A stretch of DNA of 47,563 bases from an uncultured Bacteroidia bacterium (GCA_902770835.1 CACXUM010000029.1:1-47563); one strand, 5' to 3'; shown: positions 1 through 8,376, counted from the first letter of the stretch. Notes: generated from the letters alone by a model not told the origin. A program made the numbers and translations.

Positions 1-743
1 TTTAGTTCTTCCCATTCCTCAATGGTGGGCATGCGCCAGCCCGTGCCCCAGTTGGCCGTGGCAGCGTCGTCTTCTGGTTGCAAAATGACCAGTTCGTCAG
101 AATAACCGTTGTAACCATAGTTGGCGTCGTTGCAATACTTGGTCAATGTGTTTTCACTGCCATTGCAATACTTGTAAGTGCTCCAATCGTAATCGGCCTT
201 TGTCGTAGTTTCACCCCATGCGAAGTAACTACCTAAGCCTTCAGGTGTTTCGGCATATACATTACAGGTGGCCCACAATGTTCCACTTGGCAAGCCAAGG
301 TCAATGTAGTCGTGGCCGTTGTAAGTACCATTCCCGCTCGGTTGTTTCTCAGTGGTGAATTTTTTATCCGCACCATAATGATAGTCAGAGCCTTTCTTGG
401 CGTATGCGCGGACATGATAAACCGTATTGGGTTTCAGTTCAGTAAGTTTACAGGTGAAAGACTCGTTCCATTGGGCGGTGGAAAGATGCTCTTCACTTGC
501 AGTTGGGTTTTCTTGGAAGCCCCAGCATACGCCCAACTCCTCAAGTGTAACACCTTCGCTTACAACGACCTCAGCTCCACAAACTGCGGTTTTTGTAGTG
601 ATGTCAGAAGGTGTGATAGTGGTAACCGTTACCGTTACGGTCTCGTCATTATTAGGTTCATCTTCCGGTTTGTTACATCCTGCGGTAAATACTACCGCCG
701 CCATTAGCATTACGGCTGCTACTGCCTTCATCATTTTTTTCAT
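1..743 (-). CDS. FISUMP-domain lipoprotein, 3' end outside window
   Basis: This open frame starts at the ATG at 743 and runs off the left edge (about 247 codons visible). The N-terminus is a lipoprotein signal peptide ending in the lipobox FTAGC, so the protein should be lipid-anchored and exported. Next comes a fibronectin type III-like segment (about residues 35-130, ending in the strand pattern TVYHVRAYAKKG). After that is a Fibrobacter succinogenes major paralogous (FISUMP, TIGR02145-like) domain, recognised by YIDLGLPSGTLWATCN, YFAWGETTTK and WGTGWRMPTIEEWEEL. Such proteins are common, variable surface lipoproteins of Bacteroidota with no known enzymatic role. Family assignment is confident; function is unknown. 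Confidence 0.85.
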   Translation of the reverse strand, partial: MKKMMKAVAAVMLMAAVVFTAGCNKPEDEPNNDETVTVTVTTITPSDITTKTAVCGAEVVVSEGVTLEELGVCWGFQENPTASEEHLSTAQWNESFTCKLTELKPNTVYHVRAYAKKGSDYHYGADKKFTTEKQPSGNGTYNGHDYIDLGLPSGTLWATCNVYAETPEGLGSYFAWGETTTKADYDWSTYKYCNGSENTLTKYCNDANYGYNGYSDELVILQPEDDAATANWGTGWRMPTIEEWEEL

Positions 744-790
744 ATTGGTTGAATTTTAAGATTTATAGTTGCTCAAATCTTTAGACAATA

Positions 791-820
791 AACGCTGTTC
801 GCAACAGCGTTGCAAAAATC
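791..820 (-). promoter_or_regulatory. Palindrome at a probable transcription start
   Basis: Nine-base arms AACGCTGTT (791-799) and AACAGCGTT (803-811) are separated by only CGC. Directly upstream on the minus strand is GATTTTTGC (812-820), one mismatch from the Bacteroidota -7 box TAnnTTTGC. The predicted start of transcription therefore falls inside the palindrome, which could be an operator or a 5' hairpin of the lipoprotein mRNA starting at 743. It could also be a weak terminator for the regulator ending at 891, although no long T-run follows it. Confidence 0.5.
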
Positions 821-890
821 GGAATACGAGAAAGATTTTGTACTTACAAATCGTCAAAATCAACTTACAAATGATGTTTTGTAAGCAGAT

Positions 891-2582
891 TTATAACTGA
901 TTACGGCTTTTCCACTCGGAAGGCGTCATGCTGACGATGGCCTTGAAGGTGCGGAAGAAGGTCGTCTCGTTCGCGAACCCCGACTCCATCCAAACCTCCG
1001 AGGCGTGGGTGCCGGGCTGGCTGAGCAACTGCTTGGCGTGCTCCACGCGATAGGTGTTGACGAACTGGCTGAACGAGCAGTGGCGCAGGTTGTTGATGCA
1101 GGCCGATAGTGTGTTGCGGTTGCAACCTACCGTCGTTGCCACATCTGACAATTTCAGTCCGCTGTTCAAGTAAAGGTGCTCTTCCTCCATCAGTTGGCAG
1201 ATGCGCTGTAGCAGTTCGCCATCTGCAACGCTAATCGCTGAGGCAGTCGGATTTTCCGTTTCGTTGGCCTTGCTCACTTCTTCCACCAATTCGTCTTTGC
1301 ATTGTGTTGCCTTTCGTGTGCGAATAATAAGGTACACGATAAATGCAGCCAAAAGTGCCAAGCCTACCCCAATCCACAGCCAAGGGAACGAGGCATGGGC
1401 GGCCAGCAAAGGCGCATCAGGATTGACGCGCAACAACACTACAGACTTGAGTGGATAGTAGTTGGAGTTGTCGAGGCCACCGGCAAGGATGAGGTTGCCG
1501 TCATCATTGAGGGCAGGCCAACAGAGGCCCATGCTATTCAGCGGGTCGGTATAATAGAGCGTCAATGGCGCAGGATTCTCCGTATAATCCACTCGCAACA
1601 CATAGACCTGTTTGCTTTGTCGGTTAAAGCCCACCAAATAGCCCCGTCCGCGCTTCCTGTCCACCACGGGAAAATGATAATGGATGCTATCGCCTTGGAA
1701 CATTGTTGGCACTGCGCATGTGGTAGAAAGCAGGCTGAAGTCGGTGCCACTGGTCTTGACGAAGCCTATTTGGTTTTCGGCGTTTTTCACGGGCAGCAAG
1801 TAAGCGTAGTCGTCGGCAGCCTCGTCGCCGATGAAACAGAAATCGCTTATTCGAGGAATGTCGTAGGCCAACGGACGCCATTCGTCAAGCAGAGGCGCGT
1901 GGAAAGGCTCGCCCCATAGTTGGTCAACGATGATGCTGTCAGGACGAATGCCACTGGTGTGTTTTGTATCCAAACTACTGAATATCATCACATTGTCTTT
2001 TGCCGTGCGCAAAATATAGGGACAGGAACGCTTTGCAGCCACCTCCTTGACGCGAACAAAGGTCGAGTGGCCGTCAAATAGTTCTATGCAGTCATCGCTA
2101 TACCAGTTGCCCGAAATCACCACACGACCGCTGTCGATTTCAGTTGCGGAGAAGTTGCTGCGTTTCATGTCCATGCAGCCGAAGCCCTCGCAGGTGTGGG
2201 TGGTTGGGTCGTACCATTCAGCCGTGAAAGTTTGTCCGATACCCAACGGCTCATTGGCACCGCCACAGGCCAGCACTTTGCCAGATTTCATAGGAACGAC
2301 AATGCCGAAGTCGTGCGCATAGACCATTTGCACCGTATGCCAAGTGCCGCCGCTGAAATACTCTGCCGTGGCCGTTGGAACGAACCCTGTGGTATGCCCC
2401 CCGATGACAGTCAGTTCGCCATTGACAATGAAGGTGCAGTGGCCGTAACGGGGGATATTGAGGTCGGGTAGTTGCTCTGTTTCCAACTTTTTTGGAGTCA
2501 GACCTACACTCTCCGACGAGTGCATTGCAAGCAAGGATGCCGATGCCAGTAGGATGATTATTATAATAAGGTATCTTTTCAT
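891..2582 (-). CDS. Membrane-anchored Kelch-like sensor fused to AraC-family regulator
   Basis: A 563-residue protein. An N-terminal signal/anchor (residues 1-20, rich in I/L) precedes a long exported region with Kelch/galactose-oxidase-like repeats (YGHCTFIVNGELTVIGGH, KSGKVLACGGANEP, SGRVVISGNWY, DDGNLILAGG). A transmembrane helix follows at about residues 398-420 (WLWIGVGLALLAAFIVYLII), then a cytoplasmic AraC/XylS double helix-turn-helix (LSDVATTVGCNRNTLSACIN and ESGFANETTFFRTFKAIVSM). The likely role is a one-component transmembrane regulator: a periplasmic beta-propeller senses a ligand and the AraC domain binds DNA. The layout resembles Bacteroidota hybrid regulators but without kinase or receiver domains. 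The flanking lipoprotein and downstream genes are possible targets, which is inference. Confidence 0.85.
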   Translation of the reverse strand: MKRYLIIIIILLASASLLAMHSSESVGLTPKKLETEQLPDLNIPRYGHCTFIVNGELTVIGGHTTGFVPTATAEYFSGGTWHTVQMVYAHDFGIVVPMKSGKVLACGGANEPLGIGQTFTAEWYDPTTHTCEGFGCMDMKRSNFSATEIDSGRVVISGNWYSDDCIELFDGHSTFVRVKEVAAKRSCPYILRTAKDNVMIFSSLDTKHTSGIRPDSIIVDQLWGEPFHAPLLDEWRPLAYDIPRISDFCFIGDEAADDYAYLLPVKNAENQIGFVKTSGTDFSLLSTTCAVPTMFQGDSIHYHFPVVDRKRGRGYLVGFNRQSKQVYVLRVDYTENPAPLTLYYTDPLNSMGLCWPALNDDGNLILAGGLDNSNYYPLKSVVLLRVNPDAPLLAAHASFPWLWIGVGLALLAAFIVYLIIRTRKATQCKDELVEEVSKANETENPTASAISVADGELLQRICQLMEEEHLYLNSGLKLSDVATTVGCNRNTLSACINNLRHCSFSQFVNTYRVEHAKQLLSQPGTHASEVWMESGFANETTFFRTFKAIVSMTPSEWKSRNQL

Positions 2583-2600
2583 CAGACTTTGAACAAGAGT

Positions 2601-2609
2601 GCAAAGATA
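2601..2609 (-). promoter_or_regulatory. Promoter -7 box TATCTTTGC
   Basis: A perfect match to TAnnTTTGC on the minus strand, 18 bases before the ATG of the Kelch-AraC regulator. It supports that start. Confidence 0.6.
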
Positions 2610-2649
2610 ATTATTTTATTTCTCTTGTCCATTTCAAGTTTTATTCCTC

Positions 2650-3966
2650 TCACAAAAACATCACGAAATAGACAGGTATGTAAATGATCGTTCCCTTGGT
2701 CTCCCATTTCTGGCCGTTTGATAAAACGATGCCCTTATTGATATGATAGTCAGGTGTTTGGGTGAAGTGCGTCAGTGCGACATGTATTTTATAGTCTTTC
2801 CCAGACTTCACCTCGATAGGCAATACTGAGAGATTGTCGTAGTCGTCGATGAGAAAATCCACTTCGCCGTGGTGCTTGTTGTCGTAATAAAACAGATTGT
2901 GGCCATGTGCCTTCAGTTCCTGGGCAACCACCGACTCGTAAACAGAGCCTAAATTGATGCTTGGCGTATCTTCGAGTATGGGCAGGATGTTGGTTTTGTA
3001 CAAAATGTTGGTCAGTAGTCCGACATCATTCAAATAGAGTTTCAACAAGTTCTTCCGCGCAGATTCCACCAAAGGGAATCTTGGATTGGAAATGGCCTTC
3101 ACTTCAAGCGCAATGCCAGAAGAAATCAGATAGTCGAATTCGTCTTGGTAATCAGAGAATTGCTTCCCTGCCTTGTTCTCTATATCCTTTACCACGACAC
3201 GCTTTTTCTTGTTTTCGAGGTTCGAGGGAATCATTTGGAACACGTTTTGGATTATAAGTTTGTGTTCAGCATCATAACGCGAGGCGTCGGCACCATAATA
3301 ACGATGGATTTCGGTTTGTATGCGCCTCATTTTCATAATGTTTCGTTCTGAGAGATAGGAATTTATGGCATCAGGAAGGCCGCCGGTCAGAAGATATTCA
3401 CGGAAAAGTGTCATCATCCTTTGGTGAAGGGAGTCGTCAAGGCTTTGCTGCGCAAGATATTTATCCCGCACAAACGAAATGGTTTCCTCGTTAAATCCAT
3501 TTGCCCAAAGAAACTCCTCGAAATCAAGTGGATACATCTGCAAGGTTTCAATGCTTCCTATTGGAATGCTCGGCGTTTGGAGCAAAGTCACGCCAAGCAG
3601 CGAACCGCTGCAGATGTAGGTGTATCTGTCGTCGTCTTTCAGGAACTTCAACAAAGTGAGGAACACGGGATAGGTTTGGATTTCGTCCAAAAAAACGAGT
3701 GTGTTTTCCTTTTTGCGCAGTTTGTTTCCAGCAAAGGTGCCGAGCATGGTGTAAAAGTCAATTACGCTCCGTACATTGGCAAACATACGACTACCTGTAC
3801 TGTCGGCTTGTAGGTTGATTTCCACATAATTGGGGAACAGTTTCTTGCCCACATGTCGGATGATATAGGTCTTGCCGATTTGTCGTGCTCCGTCAACCAG
3901 TAGGATTTTGTTCGATGGAACTGACAAGAATTGGGTGATTTCTTCCTCTATTTTTCGCTTCAACAT
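2650..3966 (-). CDS. AAA ATPase with DUF4143 C-terminal domain
   Basis: A 438-residue member of the AAA_14/DUF4143 family. Walker A is GARQIGKT (residues 26-33) and Walker B is NTLVFLDEIQ. The C-terminal region carries a PD-(D/E)XK-like signature, EVDFLIDD followed by LPIEVKSGK. These ATPases are numerous in Bacteroidota genomes and their cellular role is not established; nucleic-acid or selfish-element functions have been suspected. The ATG at 3966 lies 21 bases from a good promoter box. The gene stands alone between the Kelch-AraC regulator and the kinase-AAA+ gene. A 33-bp tandem repeat lies upstream at 4033-4122. Unlike the ATPases at 8382 and 23714, no repeat was seen at its 3' end. Confidence 0.9.
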   Translation of the reverse strand: MLKRKIEEEITQFLSVPSNKILLVDGARQIGKTYIIRHVGKKLFPNYVEINLQADSTGSRMFANVRSVIDFYTMLGTFAGNKLRKKENTLVFLDEIQTYPVFLTLLKFLKDDDRYTYICSGSLLGVTLLQTPSIPIGSIETLQMYPLDFEEFLWANGFNEETISFVRDKYLAQQSLDDSLHQRMMTLFREYLLTGGLPDAINSYLSERNIMKMRRIQTEIHRYYGADASRYDAEHKLIIQNVFQMIPSNLENKKKRVVVKDIENKAGKQFSDYQDEFDYLISSGIALEVKAISNPRFPLVESARKNLLKLYLNDVGLLTNILYKTNILPILEDTPSINLGSVYESVVAQELKAHGHNLFYYDNKHHGEVDFLIDDYDNLSVLPIEVKSGKDYKIHVALTHFTQTPDYHINKGIVLSNGQKWETKGTIIYIPVYFVMFL

Positions 3967-3987
3967 TTTCGTATCTGATTTTTGAAC

Positions 3988-3996
3988 GCAAAAATA
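3988..3996 (-). promoter_or_regulatory. Promoter -7 box TATTTTTGC
   Basis: A perfect TAnnTTTGC on the minus strand, 21 bases upstream of the ATPase start at 3966. Confidence 0.6.
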
Positions 3997-4032
3997 CTCA
4001 TTTTTTGGATATTACAATAATAAATAGTGAAA

Positions 4033-4122
4033 TTTTTGTCATTTTTCCACCCAATTTTTAGTCTGTTTTTGTCATTTTTCCACCCGATTTTTAGTCTGTT
4101 TTTGTCATTTTTCCACCCGATG
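4033..4122. repeat. 33-bp tandem repeat, about 2.7 copies
   Basis: Unit 1 is 4033-4065, unit 2 is 4066-4098, and a partial unit 3 begins at 4099. The units share TTTTTGTCATTTTTCCACCC and then [A/G]ATTTTTAGTCTG, with one A/G difference between units 1 and 2. There is no spacer, so it is not a CRISPR. It occupies the intergenic space between the DUF4143 ATPase (minus) and the kinase-AAA+ gene (plus), so it could serve either as an iteron-like binding site. Confidence 0.9.
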
Positions 4123-4190
4123 TTTTCTTTGGAAAAAATAGCGCAAGAATTTTTTCATCCTCTCTGCTTGTATGTTTCAAATTAAATCGT

Positions 4191-4199
4191 GACCTTTGC
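4191..4199 (+). promoter_or_regulatory. Possible promoter -7 box (GACCTTTGC)
   Basis: One mismatch from TAnnTTTGC, 18 bases before the start of the kinase-AAA+ gene. Weak on its own but well placed. Confidence 0.35.
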
Positions 4200-4217
4200 C
4201 CAATAAATTTCAAACGT

Positions 4218-5963
4218 ATGGAAACATTCAAAAAAGGTGAGAAGATTGGCAAATATGTCATCAACTCGTTCATAAAGAAAGGTATTGTGGCTGAGTCATA
4301 TACGGTGCTTGGGCCTGATGACATGATGTATTTTATGAAGGTGTTCGACCTCAGAAGCATCCCTCGCGAGCAACTGTTTGAGGGCAAGGAGGTCTACGAA
4401 ATCCAACTCTGCAAGGAATTGAACACCGACGAGAACCAGAACGTCATCCGCTATGTCGACAACGGCGAGGTGCGCAAGGGCAACCAAACCTTCCATTATT
4501 TGGTGACGGAGTTCTATCGCGGCGTGCTGCTGTCGGAGGCGGTCACTTCCGAAGGCCCCTTCGACTTGGAGGATGCCGTGCAGATTACCTTGTGTGTGCT
4601 AAGCGGCCTGTCGTTCATCCATTCCCGTGCATTGATACACAACGATATACGTCCGTCAAACATCATGCTCCAAGAACTTGAGGACGGTATGCTGATGCCC
4701 ACAATAATCGACTTGGGGCATATTTCTTACATGGTGAAAGGTCGCCCGACTTTCTCCGTTGAGGACTTGAAGCCGTTTTTCCGCGCTCCCGAGACTTTCC
4801 GCGCGGTGTATACGGTGAAAAGCGACATTTTCTCCACTGGTGCGCTGCTCTATTTCCTGATTTTCGGCAAGTCGCCGTGGGAAGTGGATTTGGCGGCTGC
4901 CAATGGCGACAAGAAGTTGGTGGCCGATGCCGTGAAAAAGGCGCGGAAACAAGACCTCGTTTTGGAAACTGAGGAGGTGCAACTGCCTGATTACATGAAG
5001 GCTATCCTCTTGAAAGCCTTGGCCAAAAAGCCTGACGATCGTTTCGCTTCGGCTGCCGATTTTGCGCAGGCTTTGTTGGAACAGGTAATGCCCGAATTGG
5101 CGAAAAAGATGGAGGAGGAGAACCCCAACCCGCAGGCCGAAACACCAGACCATGACAACAGCGGTCCGACCATCACTTTCAAGAAAGGCTCAGGCAGCGG
5201 CTTCGACAATGTGACGGGTCGCGACGAACTGAAGGAACAGTTGCGCAAGGAGGTGCTTTTTGCCCTTCAAAATCCCGAAAAGGCGAAGTTGTACAAGTTG
5301 CCGGCTATCAACGGCGTGCTGCTTTATGGTCCTCCCGGATGTGGCAAAAGCCTTGTGCTTGAGAGTTTTGCGGAAGAATTGGGCTTCAATTATTCCATCA
5401 TCAAGGGCGTGGAGATGGGGCATATCTATCAGGACGGCGTGCTCGACAACCTGCAACGGGTGTTCGATGCCGCCGAAATCAAGGCTCCGTTTGTGCTTTG
5501 CTTTGATGAAATAGAGTTCATTGCGCCCAATCCCAACGGCGAGGGCGAGGATAGCAACATTACGCAGCAAATTTCGGCCTTGTTCGGCATGATGAACAAT
5601 TGTTCTAAGAAAGGTATCCTCGTGGTGGCCACCACCAACCGCCCCGACCTCATCGACCAAGCCATCATGCGTGTAGGCTGTTTCGACCGCGTGTTTTTCG
5701 TGCCGCAACCTGATTTTGAGGCGCGTAAGGACATTTTCATCGACCACTTGAAAGAGCGTCCCTGCGAGGAATTGGACTTTGATGAATTAGCTAAAATGTC
5801 AGACGATTTCAATGCGGGCGACATCACGGAGGCCGTCAATGAGGCCGCCATGACTGCTGCCTATAACGATGTGCCGATTTCGCAGAAAATCCTCGTCGAC
5901 GTGCTGAAATACAAGAACCCGACCTATTCCACCAAGACGCGCATCGGTTTCAACAAGAATTGA
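4218..5963 (+). CDS. Protein kinase-like domain fused to AAA+ ATPase
   Basis: A 581-residue cytosolic protein with two enzymatic folds. Residues about 10-290 form a Hanks-type Ser/Thr kinase-like domain. The candidate ATP lysine is K41, the catalytic loop is HNDIRPSN (141-148, against the usual HRDxKxxN), the metal-binding motif is DLG (165-167), and APE is at 190-192. The glycine loop is degenerate and the loop lysine is Arg, so activity is uncertain. An acidic linker (about 297-325) leads to a classical AAA domain: Walker A GPPGCGKS (371-378), Walker B FDEIE (429-433), sensor-1 ATTNRPD (471-477). The arginine-finger region reads MRVGCFDR instead of LRPGRFDR, so one of the two finger arginines is Cys488 while R491 is kept. 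The stop is 2 bases before the ATG of a YbjN-like gene, implying an operon. No function is known for this combination. Confidence 0.85.
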   Translation: METFKKGEKIGKYVINSFIKKGIVAESYTVLGPDDMMYFMKVFDLRSIPREQLFEGKEVYEIQLCKELNTDENQNVIRYVDNGEVRKGNQTFHYLVTEFYRGVLLSEAVTSEGPFDLEDAVQITLCVLSGLSFIHSRALIHNDIRPSNIMLQELEDGMLMPTIIDLGHISYMVKGRPTFSVEDLKPFFRAPETFRAVYTVKSDIFSTGALLYFLIFGKSPWEVDLAAANGDKKLVADAVKKARKQDLVLETEEVQLPDYMKAILLKALAKKPDDRFASAADFAQALLEQVMPELAKKMEEENPNPQAETPDHDNSGPTITFKKGSGSGFDNVTGRDELKEQLRKEVLFALQNPEKAKLYKLPAINGVLLYGPPGCGKSLVLESFAEELGFNYSIIKGVEMGHIYQDGVLDNLQRVFDAAEIKAPFVLCFDEIEFIAPNPNGEGEDSNITQQISALFGMMNNCSKKGILVVATTNRPDLIDQAIMRVGCFDRVFFVPQPDFEARKDIFIDHLKERPCEELDFDELAKMSDDFNAGDITEAVNEAAMTAAYNDVPISQKILVDVLKYKNPTYSTKTRIGFNKN

Positions 5964-5965
5964 AA

Positions 5966-6370
5966 ATGAAAGTTAAACAATTGGTTTCCAAATATTTGAA
6001 GTCGCAAGGAATGGTTGCGAAAAAGAATGATTTAGGCCTGAATTTCACCTACGACGGCTGGAATTTCCTCCTTTGGAACGATGCCGACGACCCGCTCTTT
6101 TTCCGCCTGATTCTGCCCGGTGTTTTCGATGTGACGGACGACAATTTTGCGAAGGCAATCATGGCCTGTAACAAGGTCAATTGGGACTTCAAGGTGGTTA
6201 AGGCGGTACTCTATGACTTTGAGGATGAGCATGATAAAGGGGCTTCAGTATGGATTTGTTACGAACAGCAACTTGATACTGAGCCACAACTTGAGGAATT
6301 GATTCCACGCGCCATCCACAGCCTCATTTCCGCCGCCGATGCGTTTAACAAAGAAATGACAGAAGAATAA
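5966..6370 (+). CDS. YbjN / type III chaperone-like small protein
   Basis: I place the start at the ATG at 5966, two bases after the upstream stop; a TTG at 5960 is possible but less likely. The protein is about 134 residues, without signal or membrane segment. Its pattern (a helix, then paired strands as in YDGWNFLLWNDADDPLFFRL, then a C-terminal helix) resembles the YbjN/T3SS-chaperone fold. It is acidic and lacks obvious catalytic residues, as expected of a binding or chaperone-like partner. The tight coupling suggests it works with the kinase-AAA+ protein. Fold assignment is by pattern only. Confidence 0.6.
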   Translation: MKVKQLVSKYLKSQGMVAKKNDLGLNFTYDGWNFLLWNDADDPLFFRLILPGVFDVTDDNFAKAIMACNKVNWDFKVVKAVLYDFEDEHDKGASVWICYEQQLDTEPQLEELIPRAIHSLISAADAFNKEMTEE

Positions 6371-6381
6371 TATTTAATTCT

Positions 6382-8190
6382 ATGAAAATCAAATTCTTAC
6401 TAATTTCAATGCTGTTAGCAAACATGGCTGTCGCCCAATATGCACCCGCTGGCGACAAAATCAAGACGAGATGGGCGGAGCAAGTCGCACCCGAAAACGC
6501 CCTGCCCGAATATCCGCGTCCGATGATGGTGCGTCCTGTTTGGAAAAACCTCAACGGCCTTTGGCAATACGCCATCACTGCGAAAGGGGAGAAGGCACCA
6601 CAAAAATATGAGGGTGACATCCTCGTGCCGTTTTGCATCGAGTCGTCGCTGTCGGGTGTGCAAAAAGAGGTCGGACCTGACAATGCGCTTTGGTATCAGA
6701 AGACTTTCGACGTTCCTTCCAATTGGAAAAATGGTCGCATCCTGCTTCATTTCGGTGCCGTCGACTGGATGGCTGATGTTTGGGTGAATGGCATCAAAGT
6801 TGGTTCACACACAGGCGGTTACACTCCTTTCACTTTCGACATTACACAGGCATTGCAAGGGAAACAAAACAACCTCGTTGTCCGCGTTTGGGACCCGACC
6901 AACAGCAGTTACATCCCTCATGGAAAGCAAGTTACGAAGCCAAGAGGCATTTTCTACACTTCCGTGACGGGCATTTGGCAGACAGTTTGGCTTGAAAATG
7001 TGCCTGAAGATTACATCCAAAATCTCGTCACCACACCCGATTTCGACAAGGCAACGGTGAGCGTGAATGTGGATTTCTCCAACCCGACCAAGGACGATTT
7101 GTACCAAGTTGAGGTGTCGTTTGAGGGCGAAACTGTCGCTATGGGCAAGTCCATCAACGGGCAGCCTGTGGAGGTCAACATGCCGGAAGAGTTTCTCCGA
7201 TGGACACCTGACCATCCTTTCCTTTATGACATGAAAGTCAAAGTGTTGCGTAAAGGAAAAGTGATTGACGAGGTAGACAGTTATTTCGCCATGCGCAGTT
7301 TCGGCACGCAGCGCGACGAAAATGGCATAGTGCGTCTCACTTTGAACGGCCTCCCGATTTTCCATTTCGGCCCGCTCGACCAAGGTTGGTGGCCCGATGG
7401 ACTTTACACCGCCCCCACCGATGAGGCTTTGGCCTACGACGTGCAGAAAACTAAGGACTTGGGCTTCAACATGATACGTAAGCATGTGAAAGTGGAGCCT
7501 GCGCGTTGGTACTACCATTGCGACCGTATCGGCCTCATCGTTTGGCAGGACATGCCGAGCGGCGGTCGCGGCCCTGAGTGGCAGACTACGCAATACTACC
7601 AAGGCCCTGAAAGCCTGCGCTCGCTTGAATCGGAGGAATGTTACAAAAAAGAGTGGACGGAAATCATAAACACATTGAAATCAGTGCCGTGCATTGGGGT
7701 TTGGGTGCCGTTCAACGAGTCGTGGGGGCAGTTCAAGACGCCTGAAATCGTTGAAATGACCAAGAAACTCGACCCGACGCGCCTTGTGAATCCCGCTTCA
7801 GGAGGAAATTTCTACACTTGCGGCGACATTCTCGACCTTCACCACTATCCCGAGCCGAAGATGGTGCTTTATGATCCGACCCGCGCCACGGTTTTGGGCG
7901 AATATGGCGGCATCGGGCGCAAGGTGGATGGCCACACTTGGGTGAAAGACCAAGGCTGGGGCTATGTTGAGTTTGACACCGAAGAAAAGGTGACCGACAC
8001 ATACATTGAATACGCCAATATGCTGTATAAGATGGTTTTCCAAGGTTTTTCGGCGGCGGTTTACACGCAAACCACCGATTGCGAAACCGAACTCAACGGC
8101 TTGATGACTTACGACCGCGCGGTCGTCAAAATGGACGAAAAACGGTTGTTGCAAATCAATCGGAAAATCAGCCACGCTTTGGCGGAATGA
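6382..8190 (+). CDS. Secreted glycoside hydrolase family 2 protein
   Basis: A 602-residue protein with a signal peptide (1-18). It has an N-terminal sugar-binding jelly roll (WYQKTFDVPSNWKNGRILLHF, DWMADVWVNGIKVGSHTGGY), an immunoglobulin-like middle domain and a TIM barrel. The catalytic acid/base is probably E446 in FNESWGQ and the nucleophile E507 in VLGEYGG, following the GH2 pattern. It is much shorter than E. coli LacZ and resembles the compact beta-galactosidase/beta-glucuronidase-like GH2 enzymes of gut Bacteroidota. Substrate cannot be told from sequence. It starts 11 bases after the YbjN-like gene, so it may be co-transcribed, although the functions look unrelated. There is no lipobox Cys, so it is probably periplasmic. 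Confidence 0.9.
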   Translation: MKIKFLLISMLLANMAVAQYAPAGDKIKTRWAEQVAPENALPEYPRPMMVRPVWKNLNGLWQYAITAKGEKAPQKYEGDILVPFCIESSLSGVQKEVGPDNALWYQKTFDVPSNWKNGRILLHFGAVDWMADVWVNGIKVGSHTGGYTPFTFDITQALQGKQNNLVVRVWDPTNSSYIPHGKQVTKPRGIFYTSVTGIWQTVWLENVPEDYIQNLVTTPDFDKATVSVNVDFSNPTKDDLYQVEVSFEGETVAMGKSINGQPVEVNMPEEFLRWTPDHPFLYDMKVKVLRKGKVIDEVDSYFAMRSFGTQRDENGIVRLTLNGLPIFHFGPLDQGWWPDGLYTAPTDEALAYDVQKTKDLGFNMIRKHVKVEPARWYYHCDRIGLIVWQDMPSGGRGPEWQTTQYYQGPESLRSLESEECYKKEWTEIINTLKSVPCIGVWVPFNESWGQFKTPEIVEMTKKLDPTRLVNPASGGNFYTCGDILDLHHYPEPKMVLYDPTRATVLGEYGGIGRKVDGHTWVKDQGWGYVEFDTEEKVTDTYIEYANMLYKMVFQGFSAAVYTQTTDCETELNGLMTYDRAVVKMDEKRLLQINRKISHALAE

Positions 8191-8192
8191 TC

Positions 8193-8264
8193 TTGTAGGG
8201 CTGTCGCATCGTGGCTGTCGTTCCCTGGACATTTTTGCGACTCCATGACAAGACGGCCCTACAA
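8193..8264. repeat. Imperfect long hairpin after GH2 gene
   Basis: Outer arms TTGTAGGGC (8193-8201) and GCCCTACAA (8256-8264) are perfect. An inner GTCGC/GCGAC pair sits at 8203-8207 and 8237-8241. It follows the GH2 stop by 2 bases. It could be a dispersed palindromic element or a structured 3' end; it lacks a T-run. Confidence 0.5.
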
Positions 8265-8275
8265 ACCAATATCCC

Positions 8276-8376
8276 AATTTCGGGCGGAATCGATGAAATT
8301 TTTTTCGATTCCGCCCACTTTTATATAGAATCTGGGCGGAATCGATGATTTTTTGCTCGATTCCGCCCGGATTCTG
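8276..8376. repeat. Hairpin doublet, left copy (52-bp spacing)
   Basis: Two 35-base palindromes lie at 8282-8316 and 8334-8368. Both begin GGGCGGAATCGATGA and end TCGATTCCGCCC, giving 12-bp perfect arms. Their starts are exactly 52 bases apart. The block ends 5 bases before the stop codon of the DUF234-type ATPase (minus strand, stop at 8382-8384). The same block recurs in the same orientation at 9837-9937, on the other side of the gene. Confidence 0.95.

Noticed and set aside
4033-4122. Possible CRISPR array
   Set aside because: The 33-bp units are directly adjacent with no spacers, fewer than three full copies, and no cas genes are present.
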